A DNA stretch of 64,000 nucleotides from Helichrysum umbraculigerum (lineage: Eukaryota; Streptophyta; Magnoliopsida; Asterales; Asteraceae), in contig CATIUR010000018.1 in assembly GCA_949592205.1 (NCBI GenBank), positions 157,501 to 221,500 on the forward strand. Direction: 5' to 3'. This document shows positions 23,994-31,894 of the stretch, piece after piece; position 1 is the first letter of the stretch, and each line of letters starts with the position of its first letter. The notes beneath the pieces are model-generated. The model saw only the letters and a list, made by a program, of their open reading frames with translations. It was not told the origin of the DNA and ran no database searches. The position numbers were made by a program, and so were the translations under genes.

Positions 23994-24392
23994 CCCAAGA
24001 AGTAGGGATTTAAATTGTTTATCAAGAAGTAGTGTTTAAAATGTTTGCCCAAGACGTAGGGACTTTCCAAGTGTGCCCAAGAAGTAGGGACTAAAACGTT
24101 TGTCCAAGAAGCAGGACCCATCAGTATCTGCCCAAGAAGTAGGGACTTCTATGTATGTGCCCAAGACGTAGGGACTTGTATAAGTTGTGTCCAAGAAGTA
24201 GGACTGGCATCCAAGACGTAGGACCCATCTGCTTAAGAAGTAGAGCCTTCATCCAAGACGTAGGATGGCACCTTGCCCAAGAAGTAGGGACTTTCTGTTT
24301 GCCCAAGACGTAGGGACTTTCTGTGCGTGCGTGCCCAAGACGTAGGGACTTTATGTGCCTGTGTGCCCAAGACGTAGGGACTTTCTGTGTGT
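23994..24392. repeat. CCAAGAMGTAGGGACT minisatellite inside solo LTR
   Basis: About fifteen copies of a unit of 20-33 bases with the core CCAAGAAGTAGGGACTTT or CCAAGACGTAGGGACTTT. The flanking bases vary, so this is a decayed tandem array. The other LTRs in the window do not have it at the matching place. It is not a CRISPR: plant DNA, variable spacing and repeated spacer text. Confidence 0.85.
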
Positions 24393-24934
24393 TTATGAAA
24401 ATGTTGTTTCATAAAAGCTAGTAGTAAAAGTGTGTAGCTGGTCGTTCTCCAGCATGTTCTAAGTTTAGTTTTCGTATGAAATACCATTTCATAAATAATA
24501 GTTATAATCGTTTGATCGCAGTCACAAATAGTTAGCACAATGTATATCACAACAGTTATAATAAAGTTTGCTCACGTAGCAAAAGCATTGACTATGTTTT
24601 CCACCCCTGTACAAAAGCAGTTAAAACAGTAAAAGTAGGGGCTGTGAACTCACCTGATGAGCTAAGTAAAGTGCGAGTGCTAACAAAGCCTAAAGCCTAG
24701 GTAAAGTCCTTTACGTCCTAAACGTATGAGATTTAATAAGTATGTGAATGTCTAAGTTTGACCATCCATGCTAGTGTTCACGCAACTAAATTATGTTCAA
24801 AGTGTTTGTAAATAGTACTTTTATTATTGAAATTAAGTTTTATATCAGTTTTAAACTTTAATATCAAAGTATTATCTTTTGGGTAAACATTTACATTTTA
24901 TTATGAAGTGCTGAAAATGTTGACCAAGTTTGAC

Positions 24935-25105
24935 CGCGAGTTGAGTTGAGACCGCGAGTCGAGTTGAAATTGCCTCGCGAGTCGAGTTGAGATTGTGAGT
25001 CGAGTTGAGATTGCCTCGCGAGTCGAGTTGAGATTGTCCTGCGAGTTGAGATTGCCCTGCGAGTTGAGATTGAATCTCAACTCGCGAAACTCGCTGTTCG
25101 CGATT
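24935..25105. repeat. CGAGTTGAGATTG hairpin array of E4
   Basis: Repeats of CGCGAGTCGAGTTGAGATTG and shorter forms. The right end (TGAATCTCAACTCGCG) is the reverse complement of the repeat word, so the array can fold on itself. Position about 1.05-1.2 kb into the LTR, as in E1-E3. Confidence 0.75.
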
Positions 25106-25385
25106 TTTATGCAAATTTCAACTTTTAAAGCGTTTTTAATGGTGTTTTTGGACATAATAAGTTAATATAACACTAATACATGGTATATTAAGTATTATAA
25201 ACACGAAATATCAAAGAAAATGTCGAAATCTAAGAGTTTACGAAAAGTTTCGGAAACTTACGCGTGACGGTTTTGAATTCCGAAAAGGTATAAATATAGA
25301 TCGTGATCCCGTGAGTGTTTTATTCCAAAGAAGCTAAGTGATTGGAGTCGTTTTTGTGGTAGTTTTTGGTGATTTTTGATGAGTT

Positions 25386-25560
25386 TTAGAGAGAGAATTG
25401 AGAGAGAATAGAGGTAGAGAGAGAATTGAGAGAGAATTGAGAGAGAATAGAGGTAGAGAGAGAGAGAGAATAGAGGTAGTTTTTGGTGATTTTTGATGAG
25501 TTTTAGAGAGAGAATTGAGAGAGAATAGAGGTAGAGAGAGAGAGAGAGAGAGAGAGAGTA
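25386..25560. repeat. GA-rich repeat in solo LTR
   Basis: Repeated AGAGAGAGAATTGAGAGAGAATAGAGGT units plus a duplicated TAGTTTTTGGTGATTTTTGA phrase. On the element's own strand this is a CT-rich leader, at the position of CT-rich tracts in E1 and E2. Confidence 0.8.
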
Positions 25561-26164
25561 AAAGATGAAAATGAGGTTGGGAATGGGGGTGGGGGTCGGT
25601 TTTGGTGATCCAAAAAGGGGAGGGGACTTTGTCCCACTTTGTGGTATTTTACCCGTATTCGTTTATCCGATCGTTAAACGTTAAAGTATTTTAAATGATA
25701 AATATTTAAAAATGTTTTCGATTACATTTTTAATCGAAATATTTCATAAAAATACTTTAAGTGAGTTATAAAAATATAACTTTGTTTTAATTCAGTTTTA
25801 CGGATTTGTTTGTCGCGCATAAAGCGTTTTGTACGATACGAAATACTTTGTAAATATTATCGATATAATATTTAATAAATGATAACGTTATTTAATAATT
25901 TCATATTATTAAATATTTTTGGTCCTCCAACAGTCATATATTTTGTCGCGTTTATTTCAATCGTTTTGTACGTAATTATGACTAATTACGAATTGTAATA
26001 CTACGCGTATTAACTAGTTGGGCTTTGCTAGACTTATCTCTAAAAAAAAAGTGTTGTGAATTCACTCAAGTAGGGAATTAGCCTAATAATGCAAGTGTTT
26101 AATGTATATAATCGCGTTTAAATTTGCGGGGTGTCAGAGTATGCACTTCATGGTAATTTAGAGA

Positions 26165-26820
26165 AAGCATGGAAGTACCAATGAGGATACAAGGAAAGCC
26201 CATTTACCCCCAAAATAAATTATCTCACAAACGACAAGTCAAAAAATTATAAAAATTGCACCATAAAATTCAGCGTTTTCTCCTCTTCGATTTAAGATCT
26301 CTCAAGGCATACTTTTAATGAGTTTATTTTTTTTCTCATTTTTTGGTGGGTTTTACAAATTATAAGCGCATATGTTACTGTTTTGTTATAAATTAAATTT
26401 AGGGTTAGGGTTAAGCTTTAGTAGGGTTAGGGTTTAGTATGATTTAGCATGGTTAAAGGTTTAGGGTTTAGTATGCTTTAGGCTTTAGGGTTTAGTAAAG
26501 TGTTTAGAGTTTAGGGTTTAGGGGTTAGGAGTTAGGGTTTATGGTTTGAGGTTTAGGGCTTTTGCTAAACCCTAACCCCTAAACCCTAAACGCAACACTA
26601 AGTCACTAACACATGTGTTAGTAATGTGTAAAATCTACCCAAAAACGAAAAAAAACTCGTCGAAAGTTTACCTTGTCAGTTCTTAAATCGAAGAGGATAA
26701 AACGCTGAATTTTATGATGCAATTTTCATAATTTTTCGACTTGTCGTTTATGAGATTATTTGTTTTTAAGATTTTGGGGGTAAATGATTTTTGATTATTA
26801 TAGAGGTGATCACATGGGTG
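26165..26820. mobile_element. Foldback element with telomere-like loop
   Basis: The arms pair over about 200 bases (CATTTACCCCCAAAAT left, ATTTTGGGGGTAAATG right; AATTCAGCGTTTT and CTCTTCGATTTAAGA further in). The inner arm text is related to that of the MITE at 11,343-11,925. The loop (about 26,400-26,595) is made of degenerate TTTAGGG units and ends with the inverse CCCTAAA (ACCCCTAAACCCTAAACGC). Confidence 0.75.
26400..26595. repeat. Interstitial telomere-like repeats (TTTAGGG)
   Basis: Degenerate TTTAGGG/GGGTTAGGGTT units, about fifteen, most in the plus direction, with an inverted group at 26,573-26,592. Confined to the loop of the foldback element. Confidence 0.85.
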
Positions 26821-26913
26821 CACCCCATACTAATTATTATAGGCATGATAAGATTAATGGTTGTGATTTAAATCCCCCTTCCCCCATTTTTTGCATTTCC
26901 CCCTTGATCACTA

Positions 26914-26915
<2 letters not shown>

Positions 26916-27005
<90 letters not shown>
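26916..27005. repeat. (TA)n microsatellite, left flank of M1
   Basis: About 45 TA units. Open stretches in this area are artefacts of this repeat. Confidence 0.95.
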
Positions 27006-27007
<2 letters not shown>

Positions 27008-27590
27008 TTGGGTTCTGGTGAGAACGCAATGGTATGTGAGAACAGTGAGAACACATCTAAGCCATCTATTTTGTAATCAAAAAATCTTATTTTGAAGGTG
27101 GCAATTTTGTAAATATTTCGAAGTCTGATTTTGGGGGTTCACATCACTTTTGTTCAGGTGAAACATTTTTTTTATATTTTGATTCACATCAGTTTGCTGA
27201 GATGAAACTTTTTTTTTTTGCTTAACATAAGGGATCCGAAGTTATGAATGTTTATTTTTATAGATTCACATAGTTTTTAATGAGATGAAATTAATTATTT
27301 TTGTTAACATTAGTTTTTGAAGAAGTTAAGGTTTATATATATTGATTCACTACCTCAAACATGTTGTTAACAAAAAAAATAAAATAAAACTTTACCATGT
27401 TAAAATTTTTGTGAAGCAAAAAAAAATTAAACTTCACCCAAACAACCCTTATGTGAACCCTTGAAAATCAAACTTTAAGATATTTACAAAAATGCCACCT
27501 TAAAAATTAGGTATTTTGATCAAAAATTGGATAGCTAGGATGTGTTTTAATCGTTCTCACGTAAACATTGTGTTCTCACTGGATCCCAAA

Positions 27591-27592
<2 letters not shown>
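27006..27592. mobile_element. TA-microsatellite-flanked inverted-repeat element M1
   Basis: The ends are inverted repeats of about 120 bases: GGTTGGGTTCTGGTGAGAAC at the left, and GTTCTCACTGGATCCCAAAT at the right, continuing with GGTGGCAATTTTGTAAAT against ATTTACAAAAATGCCACC. Both ends abut (TA)n runs. No coding capacity. Elements with a preference for TA microsatellites (such as Micron in rice) are known; I have not tied this one to a named family. Confidence 0.75.
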
Positions 27593-27661
<69 letters not shown>

Positions 27662-27662
27662 T
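27593..27662. repeat. (TA)n microsatellite between M1 and M2
   Basis: About 34 TA units shared by the right end of M1 and the left end of M2. Confidence 0.95.
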
Positions 27663-28069
27663 AGGATTGGGATCAAGGGAGAAATGTTTTTTAGTGGAGA
27701 AATAGGAGAAACAATCTTGACCATTAGATCTATGATTCAAAGGCTTGGATTAGTCAAAGGGATTTTTTGATTAGTTGGGCGGAAGTTGTAATGGTTAGGG
27801 GTATTAGTGTCCATTAACCATAATTTTAAAAAAGGAAACAATATCAATAACTTAACACCCGATCGGTGCAAAAAAAATTGGCTATTGAAAATATCCTTTT
27901 TCCTTCTCCACCTACTCGACGTATCAAAGAAACCCTAACTGAAAATTTTCATCGCTACCTTCAAACTTCGTGATTATATCTATTTTCGTTTGTTTTGATT
28001 CTTTCTTTGATTCGCCGACTGAATCACGGAATCGAAGGGGCGTCTTCTAGGTTCGTGTTTTGTTTAATT

Positions 28070-28131
28070 ATGAGAAGCAATATGGTGAGAACAAAAAGTC
28101 AGAATCAATCGACAAACAAAGGTAGTTTCTT
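28070..28131 (+). other. Exon-like start inside M2
   Basis: An ATG after a UTR-like stretch (AAACCCTAACTG) opens 20 codons (MRSNMVRTKSQNQSTNK) and meets a GT donor (AAAG|GTAGTT). The rest of any gene would have been disrupted by E3 at 28,192. I cannot name it. Confidence 0.3.
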
Positions 28132-28191
28132 TAATTTTATTTATGTGCTGTGAATGGTTGATGAGTTGGTAACCGAATCAGAGGGTATATT

Positions 28192-28481
28192 TGTAACACC
28201 CCCGAAATTCACTGTTTTGCGGAAGCATAGTTTGGGGTGTTACTAATCAAATATCACAGCACAAAGATAAAGTAAACGACATCTATATGCAACGTTTGTA
28301 AATTAGTTACATTCCATAGATATATTGTTTGAAAACTTAGTGTTTTCGTATACAAAAATGTAGTTTCCCTAGAGTCCGCGCGTGTAGCGGGAGATTCTAT
28401 TACATAATCGTAATATACAAAAGATAATGCTAAGAATCTCCGTTAATGCAGTTGTGTTGAAATCATGCGACTCTAGCTAAA
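28192..28481 (-). repeat. E3 3' LTR, piece 1
   Basis: Matches 56,048-56,337 closely. Cut at CTAAA by insertion of E1. Confidence 0.9.
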
Positions 28482-29334
28482 TGTAACAACCGGCAAATTA
28501 GGACTAGAATTAGTGCCTAATTCTTTGTAAATACATGTAATTAGTTCTGTGTTAGGCTGATTTATGTATCGGATTATATATTGGTGAATGTATACAACTT
28601 TGCGATTTGGCTTAAATCGTACGCAACTTAAATAGAATGAAATTCTATTCGGTTAATACGGACGTTGGTGAACAAATGTTTATAAACTAAAATAACGCAA
28701 CTATGACCGAAATGCTATTTTATAACAATTAGTAACTGTCTCGTATTACACGATTAAAACTTACACGATTTAATAACAAACGTAATTAAATTTAATTTAA
28801 ACTATTAAAGATTTAAGGAAATAATTTAAATAAATTATTTAAACAAGATTTGTGATTTTATAAATATAATTAAACGCGTGAAATAAATATTTAATGCATA
28901 AACGACGGAGCAAACGAACACCGCACGGGGAGCGGGGACTGAAAAGTGGAGGTAAAACCCCCACCTCCCTTCCCTTTTCTTTTCATTCTCTTCCACTCAC
29001 TCTCTCTCTCCTTCCTCTCTCTTTCCTTTTTCTCTCATCACCACCAACTCCAAAAACCTCACTAAATCGACAAATAAACGTACTAAACGACCTTGGATTG
29101 CACTACTAGTTTGGAAGAAAACGTTCACCATCACACGATCTACAACTTCATCTTTTCGGATTTTCAATCCGACACTTTGTAAGTTTCCGACAAATCCCGA
29201 CATCTCTCGTTTTTGATCATTTTTACTAGTTTATGGTTTAAATAGGCTTATTATGTTCATATAAGGGTTGGGTAAGAGATTTGGACCCAACGGAAACCGG
29301 GAAACTCGTTTTCGACAAAAATTCCGGCCATCAG

Positions 29335-29605
29335 ACCGCTACGTCGCACCTGGCCAGGGGCCTCTGCGACGTCGCGGCCTACGTCGCACAAAAATCCCAA
29401 CGTCGCACTAGCGACGCAGCCCCTTACGTCGCATTAACTTGCGGACGTCGCAAGTAGCGACGTAGACTTTAACGTCGCAAACCGAACCAACGTCGCATTA
29501 GCGACGCCGCCCCCTACGTCGCATTGATTTGCGAAGGTCGCATCATGCGACGTACATGCCCACGTCGCACTCTACGTCGCTAGCGACGTCGCATGCTACG
29601 TCGCA
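29335..29605 (+). repeat. GCGAC hairpin array in E1 5' LTR
   Basis: About 20 GCGAC/GTCGC words in both directions, mostly within CTACGTCGCA or TGCGACGTAG. Neighbouring words of opposite direction can pair. Repeated at 37,194-37,465 in the 3' LTR. Placed after the CT-rich leader and before the splice donor, so probably in the transcribed leader. Confidence 0.85.
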
Positions 29606-29951
29606 CAAACCAGAACTTTGAAAACTCACATTTTCACTAAGTGTCGAACTTTTACAACCTCAAATCCTTATACGATACGACCTAACAAACATAATAAAAC
29701 ATACTTTTCTATTACAATTACTCTAAATTGCGTTATAAATGACAAACTTTAATTATAACAAATCACCAACGGGCCGTATACTTTGATACGAACGCGAACA
29801 AACCAACATTTAAACACCACGGGTTGTATGAACAACTAGCCTAGATGGTCTTGCGAGACATCTACTTACTTAACCTTACGTGTTTAGGCACTAGAAGGTT
29901 ACGGGTTCGGAGAACCTACTTGATTTACTACTACTTGCTATTTACCACTGC

Positions 29952-30000
29952 TCGACTCAGGTGAGTCTTACAGCCCCACTTTTACTGTTTTATACTTTGG
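29952..30000 (+). promoter_or_regulatory. Splice-donor-like block in E1 LTR
   Basis: CTCAG|GTGAGT at 29,956-29,966 followed by GCCCCACTTTTACTG. The same block occurs in E2 (47,402, minus), E3 (56,907, minus) and E4 (24,654, minus), while nearby LTR sequence has diverged. Confidence 0.65.
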
Positions 30001-30736
30001 GGTGAGATACTTAGCAACTATTTTACGTATGAACACAATGTACTGAACTGAAAACATTACTGTTTACAAACAAACGCATGAGTTACTTTTATCCACTGAA
30101 AGCCTCCTAATCGTAAGTTGTTAGTTATGGACTTAAGCGCGATTACTAATAGATGGATCCATTTGGGACTGACAATCCCTGTCTGGGGTGGTAGCGCCAC
30201 CACGTACTGATTTACACGTAGAAACAGACATATTAGTATTTGTTACATATGAGTGTGCGGATAGCACTCACGGGGGTACGTGATATATTCACACTACACG
30301 GTTAAGCTTCAACTTATGAGCTCATGGCACTGTACTGATTAACTGATTTACTTACTTTGCTTGATAGCAATACGGGTACATACTTGTGGTTCATAACACC
30401 TACTTATTACTAAACCTGTGAGATTCACCAACCTTTTTGGTTGACACTTTTTAGCTTTGTATCTCAGGTACACTTACGGAGTAGGATTACTCCAGGATTA
30501 CTAGCTAGAGTCGCATGATTTACAAACTGCATTTAACGGAGATTCTTTGGCATTATCTTTTGTAACTATGGTGATGTAATAGAATCTCCCGCTATACGCG
30601 TGGGCTCTAGGGAATTACATTTTGTATACGAAAACCTACGGTTTTCAAACGATTATTAATTATGAAATGTAACTATTTTACAAACGTCTCATTTAGAGGT
30701 CGTTTACTATTAATCTTGTGCTTTGTATATTGATTA

Positions 30737-30785
30737 GTAACACCCAATGTATGCTTCCGCAACTCGGTAAATTTGAGGGTGTTAC
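30737..30785 (+). other. U5 terminal hairpin of E1
   Basis: GTAACACCC at 30,737-30,745 pairs with GGGTGTTAC at 30,777-30,785; the loop holds GCTTCCGCAA. The hairpin ends one base before the end of the LTR, next to the primer binding site. Confidence 0.7.
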
Positions 30786-30789
30786 AGAT

Positions 30790-30801
30790 TGGTATCAGAG
30801 C
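30790..30801 (+). other. E1 primer binding site
   Basis: TGGTATCAGAGC, complementary to the 3' end of initiator tRNA-Met, three bases after the LTR. Confidence 0.9.
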
Positions 30802-31114
30802 CTAAGGTTGTAGTGAACTAGGTTGCATTTAGTGAGCCTAGACTATGACCATTAGGCAGTATCCCTTATTAGGTATAACCGGTTCAGTGATTACATCATA
30901 CGAGTTTAATTTAACATAGCCTGATCAACTATGTACAATTAAGCAAAGACGATGTAAGATCTGAAAGGGGTTATGACTGAACAGGGTACAATAGAAGACT
31001 TTGACTTCGAGAGAACCGAGACTTAAACATGTTTATGCTAGACACTCAATAGACTATATTATATAGGGACTATATGAATATAGGCCTCAATCTTACTAAC
31101 GCTTTGTCTCAGAA

Positions 31115-31600
31115 ATGGCAAACATCCCATCCGATTTATCTCGTTCTCAATCTGGGTCGCAGAACCCAAGGGTAGCAAGGAGGAACAACAGGTTGCCTCG
31201 AGCTGGCCCGTACTCTACTCACTTCACCTTGCCGGCCTTAGCTGCTAGGGTGAACCAACACGAGCAACGACTTCGCACCATGGATGTCGTGTTGCAAGAA
31301 ACCAACGAAAACTGGAGACTTACATCACTTGAGCGCATCGAACAAGTCTCTGAGGATCACGAAACCACCATTAATAATGTGGACGTTCTTTTCAACAAAG
31401 TGGTGGAGATAAGCGTGGAAACCGCTCTTTTGAAACACAGACTTGATGAGTGTGAACAACGCTCACGGGAAACGGAAGAATCTAACCGCGGATTGGTACA
31501 GCGACTAGCATTAGCTGAAGACAATGCTCGACAAGCCAGCAGACTTGCAAATACTGTGGATCGTCTCATCGAAATGATGGAGCAGATTAACCTACGTTAA
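31115..31600 (+). CDS. E1 upstream ORF, coiled-coil protein (161 aa)
   Basis: An extra ORF between the primer binding site and gag. The N-terminal 30 residues are basic (NPRVARRNNRLPR). Most of the remainder looks like a coiled coil rich in Glu, Arg and Leu (LKHRLDECEQRSRETEESNR, then DRLIEMMEQINLR). E3 has a homologue in the same place (55,221-55,727) with the same start, NPRVARRN motif and C-terminus but a diverged middle, so the frame has been kept by selection in more than one element. A CAG acceptor-like site ends two bases before the ATG. I do not recognise a known family; a structural or RNA-binding helper is a guess. Confidence 0.75.
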   Translation: MANIPSDLSRSQSGSQNPRVARRNNRLPRAGPYSTHFTLPALAARVNQHEQRLRTMDVVLQETNENWRLTSLERIEQVSEDHETTINNVDVLFNKVVEISVETALLKHRLDECEQRSRETEESNRGLVQRLALAEDNARQASRLANTVDRLIEMMEQINLR

Positions 31601-31894
31601 GACTAGCATAGTCTTCATTTTGTAAACTATCCTGTAATCTAGTAACTATCTAAGCGCTACTCTATGTTTCAGTCGGATGTAACAATTCCCGACATCTTTT
31701 GTAACACATCCGTAGGATGTAACCCTTGAACTCGTATCATCTATTAAATATTCCTTGCTGTTTCGACTCATATTAATTGCCGTAATCCTTTTCATATTGA
31801 TGTTATTAATTACCAACTTTATACATGTACATCTGAAATAAATGCAATTTTCTTACAAAATCTCATGTATCTTCATTTCTTTTATTGAAGAATC

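Larger units (their letters stand above)
23423..26138 (-). mobile_element. Solo LTR of a Ty3/gypsy-type element (E4)
   Basis: Begins TGTAACACCCCC like the other LTRs in this window and ends GGTGTCAGA, a decayed version of the usual terminus. It is flanked by 5-bp repeats GTATG at 23,418-23,422 and 26,139-26,143. There is no primer binding site, gag or pol, so it is a solo LTR left by recombination between two LTRs. Minus orientation follows from the splice-donor block (24,654) and the hairpin array (24,935-25,105), which lie at the same distance from the LTR start as in E1-E3. Confidence 0.75.
28482..30786 (+). repeat. E1 5' LTR
   Basis: Starts TGTAACAACC, ends GGGTGTTACA. Contains a CT-rich leader (28,975-29,035), a GCGAC hairpin array (29,335-29,605) and a splice-donor block (29,961). 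The 71- and 68-codon open stretches near 28,900-29,200 recur in both LTRs but lie in the CT-rich leader and are not called. Confidence 0.95.

Noticed and set aside
23994..24392. CRISPR-like array
   Set aside because: Plant DNA, variable unit length, no unique spacers; it is a decayed minisatellite.
23888..24550. Repeat-rich open frames (SPYVLG, PTSWA) in the solo LTR
   Set aside because: They come from the CCAAGAMGTAGGGACT minisatellite, appear in overlapping frames and lack a conserved start.
26400..26595. Chromosome-end fusion or true internal telomere
   Set aside because: The TTTAGGG units are degenerate and confined to the loop of a foldback element.
26784..27095. Open frames of 60-103 codons over the TA microsatellites (also near 16,690, 27,520 and 60,040)
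   Set aside because: They are (IY)n translations of (TA)n and exist in several frames and on both strands.
28894..29203. 71- and 68-codon open frames in the E1 LTR, repeated at 36,753-37,062
   Set aside because: They overlap on opposite strands in a CT-rich leader and repeat only because the LTR does.
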